From Ichthyophonus hoferi (taxonomy: Eukaryota; Opisthokonta; Ichthyosporea; Ichthyophonida; Ichthyophonidae): a DNA stretch of 35,543 nucleotides. The position numbers and the translations under genes were made by a program. The notes below the pieces were generated by a model. The model was given only the letters and a program-made list of their open reading frames with translations, had not been told where the DNA came from and did not search any database. Positions 11,379-30,570 of this stretch are shown in pieces. The stretch spans positions 16,818 to 52,360 of the forward strand of contig NAOQ01000280.1 in assembly GCA_002751075.1 (NCBI GenBank). Direction: 5' to 3'. Positions within the stretch are counted from its first letter, which is position 1; each line of letters begins with the position of its first letter.

Positions 11379-12847
11379 ATTATTACTACTACCTATGCTA
11401 AAGTAGTTTTTTTAATTGTGGTGAACGTAGAACCAATAACCTTATAATGATATATGCTGTCACGGTAAATGGATAGAAAGAGAAACATTGAATTGCAAGA
11501 TTATTTTTATTGTTATTATTAAATACTTTACTAAGATATTATTGAATATAGGTTACTACGACAACAAAAGATATCATTAAAGCATTTTAAAGTTATGATT
11601 GAGTAGACAATTATCTGGTAAAATAATATCATATCAAGTATTATATATAATGTTAATACTTGACCTAAATGTGTAAGTAGTTTGCATTTTATAATGTTTA
11701 ATATTTTATATCATAATATTATTGGCCATATAAAATATAACCAAGCTATAAATTTTAAATTCATTTTAAGTTTTTATAGGACTTGCTATAATAATAACAG
11801 ATATTACATACGGTTGAAGGAGTTGATATAGTATGATTTAGTATGATATAGCATGATATAGTATAATATAGTATGGTATAGTATGGTATGACTATTTCTA
11901 ATGAAAAAGGGTAAACCCATAGATATATAATAACATAAAATATAACAGCATTGTATATTTATCAATGTATTATCTATTTATTAATACAGCATACATAACG
12001 CATTTGAAATCATCAATGATACAGACATTTAATATAAGGTTTCAATACTTGCACATTGGCTCATAAATTATTGCGTACATCATAATACAATCAAGTATAT
12101 ATATACTTTGATATGTAATTCATTATGCTGTATTATACTACCTTATAGTATACTATATCATATCATATTATAATATAATATAATTATATTATATTATACA
12201 TATATACATATATGAACATTAATTATATGATAATATATGTAATGCAGTACACAATGTTGTTAGGTCAGGCGTCATCAGAACGACGTAAAACACCCATTTC
12301 GCATTTGTAATGATCGGAATTATAAAGTGTGTATGGATCTGGAAAGATAGTAAAATATATTGTAATATCAAATAAAAAGTTATTTCTCAATTTATTTCAA
12401 TTGCGTTTTATAATAATATATTTTTATATTTTTACATATATACACCCTATAATAATTAGCGTAATAACATCATTAACAACATTAAATATTTTTACGCCAC
12501 CCAATTAATTAAATATGAAGCAATTATTAATTAATCCATCGAATAACCAAGGTTCAACTTTAATTCCGATCATGAAATTTTTCATTTTTGCTATAAACCC
12601 CCTCTGGTGTGATGTGGAAACGACAATCATGTAAATATCATGATTATTATTATTATTGTATTTATTTTATTATTATTATAATATCGTTTTTTATTATATT
12701 TGGTCTTTAGTAGCTACATCTCCTTTTTTATTTCACTTTATTATTAGTGTTTACGTGTTCAGGTATGTTATAACGGTTATATTGAATAATTTTTCTTTTC
12801 TTTTTTTTGGAGCACTATGTTATTAGCTTGTATTATATTATATTATA
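11379..12847. other. very AT-rich spacer
   Basis: No gene is seen. A decamer-like TATAGTATGA array lies at 11826-11890. A partly complementary tract of TACTATATCATATCATATTA type lies at 12135-12200. Confidence 0.6.
11826..11890 (+). repeat. TATAGTATGA decamer array
   Basis: About six imperfect units of TATAGTATGA/TATAGTATGG. The same wording recurs at 13665-13740 in Rpt5 intron 1 and in shorter runs in other introns. Confidence 0.7.
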
Positions 12848-13249
12848 TTGTATTATCTATTTCTTACTTTATGTTATACTACCAAGGTAGTGGTCATTTG
12901 CAACATGCTCATACATACATACGTATATACGCACCCATTTTTCTACCTACCTACACATAAAGATAATTACCCACACCGTTGCTCACACGCACACGTATAC
13001 ACATACATCTATATATATATATCTATATATGTAAACAAATTCTCTCTCTTTCTTTGTCTTTTGCTTCTCCAACCCCCGCCCACCTCATTACACCCTCCAC
13101 TCCAATTTTTTCCTTTTCCCTTTCATCTATTTACACATACACACATACATGCACACTACCTCTTTCTATCTTTCCAGGTTTCTATATCATATATCCCACT
13201 CCCTTACACTAACACCTATTCTATTTTTTTCCTCTTTTTCTTAGTAAAT
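12848..13249 (+). promoter_or_regulatory. Rpt5 promoter/leader region, pyrimidine-rich
   Basis: The stretch before the Rpt5 ATG holds ACAT/TATA microsatellites and then, from about 13040 to 13245, a strongly C+T-rich tract with runs such as TCTCTCTCTTTC, common near fungal transcription starts. TTTCCAG at about 13171-13177 could be the acceptor of a leader intron, but no matching donor can be singled out. I did not see an exact Rpn4-type proteasome element (GGTGGCAAA) here. Confidence 0.35.
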
Positions 13250-19478
<6,229 letters not shown>

Positions 19479-19502
<24 letters not shown>

Positions 19503-19616
19503 AGACTATAGGTTGCCTATTTTATTGTTAATAAAATAAAATTATCATGGCTAATCTACTACTATGCCTAAAGGCTATTGGTTGTCTATTTTATTGTTAA
19601 TAAAATTATTATGTCC
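19479..19616 (+). repeat. tandem duplication of the Rpt5 3' end
   Basis: 19479-19548 and 19549-19616 are two diverged copies of the same roughly 70-base unit. The first contains the last eight Rpt5 codons, the stop and the poly(A) signals. The second repeats CTACTATGCCTAAAG and TATTTTATTGTTAATAAAA and lies wholly in the 3' flank. A small length change near its start puts it out of register as coding sequence. Confidence 0.9.
19530..19540 (+). terminator. Rpt5 poly(A) signals
   Basis: Two overlapping AATAAA hexamers (19530-19535 and 19535-19540) lie about 30 bases after the Rpt5 stop. A third AATAAA at 19599-19604 lies in the tandem copy of this region. Confidence 0.6.
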
Positions 19617-20020
19617 TGTAGCCTATCATGATCTACTTAATATGATAGGAAGTAATTGAACCAATCAGAATCATTTGCTATTGCATAATTGGATTATCCA
19701 TTTGTGGCAATACATGCTTTGTTCCTTAAATGGGTACAGGATGTTATTACATGGTAAAGCGTGTTCGTAAACACAGCTCATGTATTGGGCCCTTGAAATT
19801 TTTGCAAGTCAGGGTCAGTGTAGCATGAGTCCGTGGAAAAGGTGGAGTAACAGTGTTGATTGGATTAGGAAGGTACATTAAATATTAAAATGCCAATTTT
19901 CTACTATAATATAATAATATAATACAGTATAACATCATCAGAGTGACCACCTGTCCCACCAAATTGACTTTTTTAAACTGTCTCACAGAATGAGGAAATG
20001 CCTCCAATTAATATGATTGA
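19617..20020. other. Rpt5 3' flank, no gene seen
   Basis: Contains ACCAATCA at 19660-19667 and mixed AT-rich DNA. It adjoins the low end of Copia element B, whose 3' LTR is not recognisable here. Confidence 0.4.
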
Positions 20021-22012
20021 TTAATTCTTTACGCCAGTGATGTCCTGCTGACAGCATGTTGACATTGTGATGTATTCGGATTCGCAGCTTGATAATGCAG
20101 TTATAAATGGTTCCTGCTTGACCGTTCTATCAAATGCACATGTGATAAATATAGCATACCTAGTAGTAGATTTTCCGCTCCTGTAATGCCTCTTGACAAG
20201 CTCGCATTGGAGTAGGCAATTATTTTGATGGGCCCTGAAAGATGTACTGTACAATGGTATCCCCGCTTTTGTGCTGATATTTTAACCGTTAAAAGATACT
20301 TATAAATAGATACTTTTATCCAGTAAAATTTAACTCGGTATCGGTATAAAGAGACTAGTATAGTGATTGGCCCCAGGCTCAGTCATATTCCGCGACCCAT
20401 CTTTTTCTTCTGAAAGTTCAATGTTTACAAATATACAAATAGCCAAGAGGAATCATCCTCCACTGATACTGAGTCGGTATTAGGAATGTTTTTAGATAGT
20501 AATCCTTCATCGGATGACTAGAATTACGATAATTTCTTTGGTCTCCTGTGATCCTTGGGACATCAACTTTGCTTTGTGTGCTATCATTTTTCCTTTGCCA
20601 CCACGTTGCGGTAAAGCACTCATAGTAATTTGAGGATAGTGGTACCAGCTGGTAGTCTCATAACTAGTGTCCAAGTACCATGCTCATTGATGCTGGCCAC
20701 CTCCACTCACATGGCTCTAGAACCATTGAAGCTTATCATGGGCACTAAGAGCCTGTTTAAGATTCTTGGGGTCCATGATACCAGGAATGTCCTGGTAAGA
20801 AGTGGTAACTGGATGATCAACAGCTGCCTGAGAGGAGCTGCAGAGTATGTAGTCCCTGATCTTGTTGTCAATGGCTCGTAGTGATTTTATGTCAGAGGTC
20901 TTCTTATCGATTTCAGTAAACTCTTAGGAACTAGTAGAAGTACAGATTTTGAATGTGTGGTAGTAAATTCCTCTCCATTTGACAAAAATAAAGTTTTCTT
21001 GGTAGGAAGGGCGAGATCTGGTAGAGGATAGATAATCTTAGTGGGGAGTGCCCTGGATGCTGCAGGTTGATCCACATCTGATGAGTCTGATGACGACTTC
21101 AGTTTTTCTCCCCGTTCTTTTTGACCATAAAATGGCTTTTGGAGTCAGTGGAAATAAACGTTTATGATTATTTCTATGTATGGCCTTGCTTTGTGACATA
21201 CCAAGTATAAAGTATAGATACCAAATACTATGCTGTAAATAGTTTATCAATGATTTTTGGTCCATACTAATGAACCGAATTGGCGTTACATAGTCCTCCG
21301 CCGATGTAGTGACTTGTCAGTTATGTCTAATCTAATCAGTAAATAATGAGTTATATAGGCATTGGAATTATGTGCCGGTACCGAGGCAGTAGTGTACAGC
21401 TTTATCACAAACCCGAGCATTTCTCGTATCTAAAGGCGTACAAGACTTGGGAATTAGTTGCTTAGAAAAGGCCTACGCCTTAAAAGCTCATGGTGAGCCT
21501 CAATCCAATCAGTATCCTTAATCTAATTATACCGAAATGACGTATCAGTTACAACTATCTGTTTTTAAGTATTACAACCTCGATGCAATCAGTATTCTTA
21601 ATCTAACTATAGCGAAATAAAACTTACCAGTTACCACTATCTATTTATAAGTACGCACCGTTAATTGTCCAATGAGCCTTAACTATAAGATAAGTAATAC
21701 TTCAAACTTTTTGACAACTATAGACATAATATAAAGTGCATAAATTAAACAGTAGATATTGACGAGTGAGAACATTATTTTTTATTAGTTGTTTTTGTTC
21801 CTTTTATACATTCCCGACCTGTGTTTAAGATGATATAATCAATAGCCTAAATTGGACCAATCATATAAAACATTTCTTACTAGCTAACAGCCCATTAGGA
21901 TTGTCTGGTCTTATTCCAATACCTATACTATCAAGTCCTTATTTGGATGGTTCGGTTTGGTATTATAAAGGAATAGGCTGTAACAAAAAAAAATTGAACG
22001 TATTGGTTCCAA
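20021..22012 (-). mobile_element. decayed, internally deleted Ty1/Copia element B
   Basis: Minus-strand parts from high to low: LTR-like sequence (about 21730-22012, beginning with GGAACCAATACGTTC wording), the start of the LTR-linked small frame (about 21640-21727), pol linker (about 20720-21300, with PGIMDPKN), the first part of reverse transcriptase (about 20520-20700, with NEHGTWTLV), then RNase H (20021-20254, with ALSSCESEYITMS). The RT core between them is missing. Old, broken in many places. Confidence 0.7.
21506..21660 (+). repeat. 80-base tandem duplication inside element B
   Basis: 21506-21585 and 21586-21660 share CAATCAGTAT, CTTAATCTAA and CAGTTAC. They lie between the small frame and the pol part of B. 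Confidence 0.8.
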
Positions 22013-23575
22013 AACCATTTCATGAAATTTCACTTAAAACCCCTCCTTTAATAAAATCACCAGAAAATCACCTCGTGTGAGAAGAGGTGAGTTCCTCCCT
22101 TTTGGACCTCAATGGGGAACATACCTCACTTTTTCACCAAGCCAAGGTGGTCACCCCAATCAAGGTGATTGACTTACTAGAATTTAAATGCAATATAAAT
22201 ACTAACTAATTTTTTTGGATAAAATCCGCAAAACTGGTATATGATTATATTAAAGGAAGTGCATGAAAGATCTGTCAGAATCCAACTATTATCTTAAATA
22301 GTAAATAGTTTGTTCTGGTAAATTGTAAAATGTAAGGGACGCTCAATCTGTAAGAGTCGTACAGTCGACCCATCCCGACCTGGATCAAGTTGTAAGATTG
22401 GATCCACCGACTCGGTTTTATCTGTGTCACATGGTAAAGATTGAACTGCCGACCCAGTTTGATCCAGGTTGCGGTGAGACTGGAACCGCTAAACTAGTGT
22501 GTTAATCTGTGTTGGTACACTGTACTCTATTAGCTAAACGAAAAAGAGGTACTGAATAACTCGGATGAACAAGTATTTATTTAGTATCTAAAGGATGGGT
22601 CAAGATACAGAAAGTTAGTTCATAGTTTATTGTTTTTAGTATAAGCTCCCAAATGTGGTTGTAGCTCACTGAATACTTTCGTGGTGAAAGGAAAAATAAA
22701 TTTAACAAGATCAGATAAAGCAAATATTTGTCCTTTTAATCTCATTGGCACACATACATGTTATCATAATATATTAGACCATATAATAAATGTTACAAGT
22801 ATTAAGTTCCTAGTAGTGACATCACCTTAGTGAATTATTTGTATGCCACATATGATTTGTCCTGGTATTTGGTATGAATTTTTTTTGGCAAATGTTATAT
22901 ATTCATGATGCAACTCTGTCTTCATTTTTCTTGCTTTGGCCTGAAATAAGATACATGAATAGGTCTCAAAAGGGTCTTGAGGCATAAGTTTTAAACCAAG
23001 CTATTTTGTAATTATAGTATAGTTGAATAGTTAATAAATCATTGGAGCCTCTGTCTTATCTATGGTTATTGCGGCTATAAGAGACTAGAGATCCTGCCAT
23101 GTATGTATCTCAGATTGCTTTTACAGGTTTACTCTGCCTTACCCCTTTTTAAGATTGCGGAGCATAATAGAAATAGTAATGAAGATGGTAAAACAACAAC
23201 ACTGAACCCTGGGAAAATACTAAAGAACAATGATTTTAACCTCCTGTATATCAATGGGTGTACCAAGGACCAGCACACCTGCAATGATAGGCTATGTGCA
23301 ATAATGCCATGGAGAGCTTCACCTGCATATACAATCCAGGCTGGCACAATGATGGCCTTTATCGTAGCAGTGTTTCACACTTGATATGTGTCCTTTAATA
23401 TCCTTGTTTTTTTTTCTTCCATGTAAGTTGTCTGTATTAGTCAGTGGTGTGACCTTATTATGTCACCTCATGCCCCAAATACAGTTGGGGTAAGGAAAAA
23501 AATGTGTTGTCCTAAGTGGAGTGGGTTTTGTTAGCTTATACATTGATGGTAAATTAATTTAAGTAATTTCTTTTA
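22013..23575. other. spacer with unexplained GC-richer patches
   Basis: 22060-22180 is rich in AGGTGAG/CACCT words forming short inverted repeats. 22350-22480 has a loosely repeated GACCCA...GATCCA...GACTGG pattern. A 93-codon plus-strand open frame at 23103-23384 is preceded by an acceptor-like TTTTACAG but has no recognisable domain and a competing minus-strand frame, so it is left uncalled. About 30 bases at 23040-23070 (GAGCCTCTGTCTTATCTATG) recur at 32557-32590. Confidence 0.4.
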
Positions 23576-23579
23576 AATG

Positions 23580-23725
23580 TTAGCTCAGACTACATATGCT
23601 AGTCTTAGGACATATAGAGTTGTATATATGATTCTAAGTAGTTTGTTTTGATTAGCTTAGACTATACGTATTAATCTTAGACGCATATAAAGTTTTATTT
23701 ATTATTCTAAGTAGTTTAAATATAT
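23580..23725 (+). repeat. about 72-base tandem duplication
   Basis: Both units begin TTAGCTCAGAC or TTAGCTTAGAC, include TAGTCTTAG or TAATCTTAG, and end ATTCTAAGTAGTTT. Confidence 0.8.
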
Positions 23726-23810
23726 ATTGGCTTAATCTGTGTTTGATAAATTTGGGATCATGGTAACATTGTTATTTCCTTTATCTTTTTTAAAAAAATC
23801 ATGACTTGTT

Positions 23811-23925
23811 GTTTATGCCTGCTTTGCATTGTAGAAGTTGGGACCTAGTTTATGCCTACTTTGCATTAGAAAGGTTCGAAACTGGTCTATGTTCACTGCG
23901 CTGTAGAAATCAGGAGTTTATTGTT
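23811..23925 (+). repeat. three-unit minisatellite, about 39 bases
   Basis: Units run TTTATGCCTGCTTTGCATTG, TTTATGCCTACTTTGCATTA and CTATGTTCACTGCGCTGTAG plus tails. The third is the most diverged. Confidence 0.75.
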
Positions 23926-23982
23926 TATTTATTTTTCAATTTTTATATAGTTGTTTAATAATATTGTTGATGTTATTAATTC

Positions 23983-24955
23983 TGTTGCAAGACTACCAAT
24001 TCTAAAGAAACACGTAGTACAGCTGGCAAGCTGGTAACAAACGGATCATGAAATGATTCATCCAACATTAGTTGTTTTAATGCCGTTCTGAGTCAGGTTA
24101 ATTTATTCATCAATGTTAATTAACTAAAAGTTAGCAACTAGACTAATAATGTAGACATTAGCTAAAAAGTTATCCAAATAAGGACACATGTTAGACCAAT
24201 TAAAGAATTAAGACCCAGTAATGATCAAGAAATTTTAGTAGGCATTACTGATTTCATGTGAACCACATTGGCTAATAAAGGTCTATATGACCATTTCTAT
24301 TTTAGACCAAAATATGGAACATAACTACATCGACATTCGTTATAAACAACGGTTATGAAAAAGATAAAAAAAGTGAAAACAGCTAATAAATACACAAATA
24401 ATGATGTATAAACTATTATAAACAAAGCTTTGCATTTCTTATACTTTGTTAGCATATTTTCATTTATGTACATTTTTATTGAGCGTTAAAAAGTACTTGG
24501 CCTGTATTCTATAAGTATCATATTTTATTGTAATGTCTAGTTCTTTGCTGGTACTTGATTATAAACGTGAGTATTCAGGTTTTTCTCCTATTAAGAATGT
24601 TGAGAATGGTTTAGTTACTTTCAATAGTAGTAATAACTATTACAGACCTTCAGCTTTAGCACCTCTCATTAATTGATTACACTTTGCTATTACCACAAAT
24701 ACATCTACGCATATTTAAGCCAGAGCCTCTCCTCAATTTTTAGAAGAATACCTTAGACAGCTGAGGATAGAACCATCATACACCATTTCTTTTACATTGA
24801 ACTCATTTCATCTTTCTATTGAAAGCAGATCAGAGCTAAGTGCTTTTTCAATTGCTAGCCAAGCAATAGATACTTATAAACAACACCTAATTGGAGCCCC
24901 CAAAGCCTGTAAAAAAGTTAGTGAGAATATCTTTGCTCATTATAGGTTTTTATAA
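23983..24955 (+). mobile_element. Copia-type LTR plus gag-like fragment F
   Basis: The LTR-like leader starts TGTTGCAAGAC at 23983 and resembles the 5' LTR of element C in the opposite direction. A gag-like region starts at 24533 (MSSSLLVLDY) and runs to about 24955. No pol follows. Broken fossil. Confidence 0.6.
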
Positions 24956-25049
24956 GTTAATGTATGTATAATTAATTGCGTATGTTTTGGTGCAATACTA
25001 GTCTTAGAATAAATATGGATTTTGAGGAAGGTGATATTACCTAGTATAG

Positions 25050-25439
25050 CAACTTTTGTCTAGAGACTTGTTCATGGACTGGTGGTTTTTAATCAGGTTC
25101 TGTACAAGTGTATCTCTTGCTGAGCTAGCAATAAAAACAACACTTAGCTCTGATCTACTTGCAATAGAAGACAATCTAAGAAAAGGTGTGTATGTTAGCT
25201 TTATCTTGAGATATCTATTATGAGTATATCCAGGTACTATTGAAGGAGGGATTCCTATGTTAGTTTGTTTAGGTGCAGCAATGCTTATATTACAGTATGA
25301 ACAATTAGTGAGAGGGACTAAGCTTGTGTGTATGAATAATCTTTATTGCACTCAAAAGTAACTAAACAACCCTCTGTCTAAAAGAATTATCTTTAGAACA
25401 GTGACATTTATATTCATGTGCCAGTTGAAAACTAGACAT
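25050..25439 (-). mobile_element. inverted gag-like fragment
   Basis: Its minus-strand start at 25439 and its SRSELS segment near 25130-25170 match the plus-strand gag-like region of F. No LTR of its own is seen. Broken fossil. Confidence 0.55.
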
Positions 25440-25529
25440 TACAATAAGAAATGATAATTACAAAATACAGATTAAGCATTTTCTAAACATAAAACAAAGC
25501 ATATATAAGATGTTATTTAATAGATAATA

Positions 25530-26450
25530 TAGGGACCTGTAGTATTTCTATTAGCTTGTCCACGTAGTTCAGGGGCTCAAATTTATTGATGTATAATAAT
25601 TATTTTTAATGGGCTAGCAGTAACTATAGCCAGTTGATCTAATCTATCCTCAATAATCTATTAAAGTGGTAGAAGTCATATAAAAAGTGCTTATGCAGGC
25701 TCTCTGGGTAACTGGTGTAGTAATGATAAATATTTTCTAATTTAAGATCAACATTTTAATGTACTTAGGTGCTAATGTAGTTATTTCACAATGGAACCGA
25801 TCAGCAAAAAATGTTATATTACAATATAAATAATAACTATTATCACCATTAAATGTTAGTAAACTGCTCTCTCACTTCTGGAAGGGTGAAATATCTGCGC
25901 ACTGATTATTGTATTCAAGTGCCAGCGGAGAACTAGACATTATAATAAGAAATGATGACTACAGTAAAATATGATAATCATACTATACTAACCCAGTACC
26001 TTCCAATTATCTAAAGGACTATATATATATTATGATATTGCTAGCAAATAATAATAAATGCAAAGCTTTGCATATCATAAACGTATTTGGATTTGCCCAT
26101 AGCCATATTATATGTATATACAGGGTCTTTATTAGTTGTTTCTATTCCCTTTCTTCTTTCTTAATCTTTGTTCATCACAAGTGCTAATTGTAACTGTGTT
26201 CATTAATAGGAATGTGACCAATTATAAAGATCCTCATTGGCTAATACAATTCACATAAGACCACTGAGGTCCATTAGAATTATCTGATCTTATCTTGATG
26301 ATCTAATACTATTGTATCCTCATTTGGATGGCTTGCTAACTAATTTCCTCATTAATCTAAATGCTCCTTTTTATGTATTGACAAATTAATTTACCTGGTT
26401 AAAAACTGTTAGAACCAAAACGTTTAATGCATTTTTGTGCCAGCTTATAT
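25530..26450 (-). mobile_element. Copia-type LTR plus gag-like fragment E
   Basis: A minus-strand LTR-like leader (about 25960-26450) is followed by gag-like sequence from 25940 to about 25530, with MSSSPLALEY at its start. It sits head to head with the plus-strand leader that starts at 26456. Broken fossil. Confidence 0.6.
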
Positions 26451-26455
26451 CTTTA

Positions 26456-27205
26456 TGTTACAAGACTGTTAGCTCTGAAGGAACATAGAGTTTAGCCAAA
26501 GTTCTGATAACAAAACGGATCATGAGAGGATTATTCAAATGTCAGTGAATAGCAAAGTTTTCTTAACCAGGTTAAATTGATATGTCAATATATAGTATGT
26601 AAGCACTTACATTTATGGATTAGCTAATGAGCCATCCAAATGAGATATGATAACATAAGATTATTAAGATAAGATCAGACAATTCTAGTGGGCCTTGGTA
26701 ATATTTTGGGAAATTGTATTAGTCAGTAAGGATTCTTATGATCAGTCCCATTTACATTAATAAACACAACTATGCAGGTGTTATCCAAAATTAACACTCA
26801 TAATAAACAAAATTAGGAAAAGTAAAAAGGAGCAAAGCAACTAATGATGAGCACTGTTATCAGTCATCAATATTTACTGTTTAATTTATGTGCTTTATGT
26901 TATTTAATATTATGTCCATAGTTGTCAAAGAAGTTGAAGTAGATAATTCACATACTTTACTAAAAGGCCAACTAGTTGAGTCTGATGTTGATTCTTCTGA
27001 TAATAGTAATATCATAGCTACATACACATAGTTGCATTTAGATTATGATTATTACATATACAATAAATCACCAAGAAAGAAACTAAAAGCTTTTATATCC
27101 ATTGATCAACCTAGGGAAATTCAAGAGTAGCTATCTGAAAATTTAGCCCGCCCTTCAACTGATGACAACAGCCAGATAGAACTCAGTACAACATATACTA
27201 GTTTT
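26456..27205 (+). mobile_element. LTR-like leader plus small frame D
   Basis: The leader starts TGTTACAAGACTG at 26456. A small frame starts at 26912 (MSIVVKEVEVDN, with KGQLVES further on) and runs to about 27205, where it meets the 3' LTR remnant of element C. This is the fullest copy of this leader/frame pair in the window. Broken fossil. Confidence 0.6.
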
Positions 27206-30200
27206 GTTTTCATTAAGAACATCGTTCAATCAACCAATATCAGATCAATCATGTCATGAGCTGCTTGCTATTAGAATTTTGACCAAACTGTATGTTTATT
27301 AAGAGCTAAAAATCTTGCAACCCTCTCCCATTGGCTGAAACGTTAGTGAGAGCCAAAAGAAAAAGAAAGGCAGTTAACTTAGCCTTGCAATTGCACTGAC
27401 GTTTTCTGGATGTGTCCCAGGATATGATCTCCCATGTGTTTGTAGGCATAGGAATTTCTGGTCCATTATAAATGATTTAGGTCTGAAAGGTTTGGCCATA
27501 CAATCAACAGTTTGATGTTTAGATGAAGCACTTTTAACTTTGGTTTCATTATTGCTTACTGCTTCCCTAATATATTAGAAATTAACAGCAATATGGCATG
27601 CCTTTTGAGGTGCATACATCCTACAGCATAGCCATATCGCACTTGTGTTATTGTCATACAGTGGTACTTTCCCAATGTCAAGACATAGTCTATCCATTGA
27701 TGCTACAAGGCATACAATCCATTGTGTTGTGGTTGCCATGCTGAAAAATTCACTTTATCGACAAGAGGGCATAGATGGTTTGTTTCATGCTGTTACAATC
27801 TAGCAATTTTTCAGCTAGAGAGATACAATAACCACTGGTATTCTTTCCATCTGTGTATCCTTATATTGAAAAGTTTGTATCAGAATAGCCAATTAAATCA
27901 ATGGGTTCAAGCTTATACACTATGGCGTCTGATCAGTATGTGTTCAAATATCTCAGTAGATAAAGGAACATCTCATAATAATCCAAAATGGTCTTGGCAG
28001 AGTACCTGGTAAAGAAGGTCATGATAAAAATGATTTCAAGTCTACTGGATTTGCTAATTCAGTTCAGGCGCCCATCAAGGAAGCATATGTAATTAGATCA
28101 CATGGCTGGTGTGCAGTTTCTTCATTTTTTTGTGAATCAAATGTGTTTTTTAATAAGGTCCATGTGCATTAATTGTCTTTTATGTTGGCTATAGTTCCTA
28201 AGCAGTTCATTAATGTATCCTTGTGGAACAGTAGAATACACCCCCCTGGGTACTTACTTATTGTATACCCAAAAAAGAAGCTTAAGAATCCTGTGAGCTT
28301 TGTAGGATATGTCTTTGAAATGGCATCAAAGAACCATTTTCAGCCCTTAATGGGTTCTGAAAAAATTAGTATATTGTCAACCTACACAAAAATACACATG
28401 AAATCTGTCTTTCCATGTGACTTGCATAGACAAGGATCAGCCTCCATAAAGTAAAATATATCTACTATAGGAAGGTATCTAGTGCTTTGCTTCACAGAAT
28501 TCCATAGGCCTGAAGTTTGTAGAGGCTTTGGCTTAGCTTGCAAACATTACATTGTTTATCGAGTTCCATAAATATTGGCAGTTGTTCTAGATACACTGGA
28601 AACCAAATAGTTATGCAAATGTGCAGCCTTGATATCTAGTTGTGCTAAACCACACTCTTGGGCTTCTGCTGTGCTTAACAAAAATCTACTGGTTATGAAC
28701 GAACCCAGAGAACTTGAAATATCATGATAGTTCATGTTCTATTTTTTTTGTGACCCTTGTGCTACTAGGTATTCATTATGTTTGATTCTATGTGGCATAC
28801 TTGTTAAGGGTGACAATCTCTGTTTCCATCATGCAGATACACTGCATCCTGTGATGCACACTCATAGCATGTTTGATTTCCTTGGGGTCCATAATTCCTG
28901 GGAACTCTAATTGGGGGGCAATTACTAGTGTGGTCACTGCTGCTATGAATACTAGCTTGCAAGATGGGGTATGGAGTTCCATATATTGTGCACTACTTTT
29001 AATCATTAGAGGTTTGTATTTTGATCTGTCTCTTGCATGTTGTCCAGTTATCAGTTTCTGTATGTTCCCATACAAAAACTGTTGTTATCAGATGATCTGC
29101 TCTCTCCTACTAGTGTGGGAAGGTCCTTAAGGCCTTCTTGAGGCCTTAAATTTGCAGCAGGATTTGGTGACAATGATACGGTTTTGGTGAGAGAATCATC
29201 TCTCTCATAGTTTAGGGGTGATGACAAATAAGAAGCTGACTTCCTTCTACAGCTACCTCATCAACGGGGATGTCCATGCACATGACTTGAAAAGGGTCCT
29301 GTTTTGGTGATTTTTGTGGTTCCCCATGGCATAGGAACTGGACTTAGAAAAATAAAATGTTTCTTTGGGCTGTAATGCGGCATGTAGCCCATTCCATCAC
29401 TATCCATTCTTGTTGGAAAAATTTGCAACCTAGGAATGCCTCTAGCCATCCTCTGAGAGAGAATTTTTTCTTTATGATTTGTCATCCAGTCTATAATATA
29501 ATTTGCATACGAATGTCTCAATGACTCTATTGGCAGTTGAGTTTTGTACCACAATTCATAAAGTACAGAGTTCTTAGATATTGTTGATGTGGGACTCATG
29601 TTGTGTATGTACACTACAGTATTGATTGATAGCATTACTCCAAAAATGTGGTAGCATGCAAGTCTGGTTCATTGATGTGTGGGACAGCTAGAGAAAGTAA
29701 TAGTTTATTCACTCAATTAAGCCATTTCTAGATGCCACATATGGCAAGGTAGTAAAATGAATAATTTCCTTCACACATAGATTTGTTTGAAAAATTATAT
29801 CAAGGTACTCTCATCCTTGATCTGAAACCAGGCTGACAATTTTTAAAGGCAAGTACAGGGATTCTGTCATCACTTTAAATGCCCTTAAGTGAGATACCCC
29901 CTTTGTGTGCCGTACAGTACACAGTTGTATAGTGTATATAATTGATTATAAACGTGACTATCTAATAGAAACCATTCTTTGATTTTCTGAGTGGACCAAT
30001 AACATCTCTGTAGATTTTTCCAGTAAACATAAGAAGCTTATTGTTCCTGACTTACTCTGCTTTGGTTATTTTTGAAATAGCACAGCTATTGCATGACAAG
30101 GCGTTTTAGTGGGTAATGGTTTACTTGTTGTAGTACAGTAAAACCTGGCAAAGATGTGCATCAGATGGGTGCATGAATTAGTGATGCTATATGGCTTGTT

Positions 30201-30349
30201 GTCTGAAATATTCATGATGGTCCTGCTCACTGCACGGTTACAGTTTATTGTTTTATTTATATTTATTTTGGGATATATTATATTTACTTATTACTAGCTT
30301 AGTTTTATTAAAATGTTGACAATTCAACAATTTGTACATAAACTATAAA

Positions 30350-30570
30350 CATTAGTCAGTTGCATAGTAATTTAATTGCGTAGTGTTTTAACTAGATAAT
30401 ATCTTTCAACCTGATAGATTGATTTGTCAACAAACAATTTGCAAGTAGTTACGCCAATGAGGTAGCTGGCTAAAGACCCATTTTAGAAAGAAGATTAAAA
30501 TAAATGGAAACCACAATAACAAAGTATAAAAGAAACAAAAACAGCTAATAATCAGCATGGGCTCTATCCT
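30350..30570 (+). mobile_element. LTR fragment inserted in element C
   Basis: Plus-strand LTR wording (GATTGATTTGTCAA, later ACAAAGTATAAAAGAAAC and ACAGCTAATAATCAGCAT) lies between the integrase and protease-side parts of C, in the opposite direction to C. It is shorter than the other leaders, so it is an incomplete piece. Confidence 0.5.

Noticed and set aside
10649-11447. Long open frames on both strands across the TTA tract
   Set aside because: They are poly-Tyr, poly-Ile or poly-Leu readings of a triplet microsatellite bridged by N's.
22350-22500. tRNA- or SINE-like patch
   Set aside because: No cloverleaf, and no convincing A-box/B-box pair could be built by eye.
23103-23384. 93-codon plus-strand frame with an acceptor-like sequence before it
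   Set aside because: No domain, no donor or partner exon, and a competing opposite-strand frame; left as unexplained.
26456-27320. A DNA transposon with long terminal inverted repeats
   Set aside because: The two ends match as inverted sequence, but the right end is the 3' LTR remnant of Copia element C with its own polypurine run, so two facing LTR pieces explain it better.
27722-28454. Plus-strand frames of 93-96 codons
   Set aside because: They are antisense to the RT/RNase H part of Copia element C.
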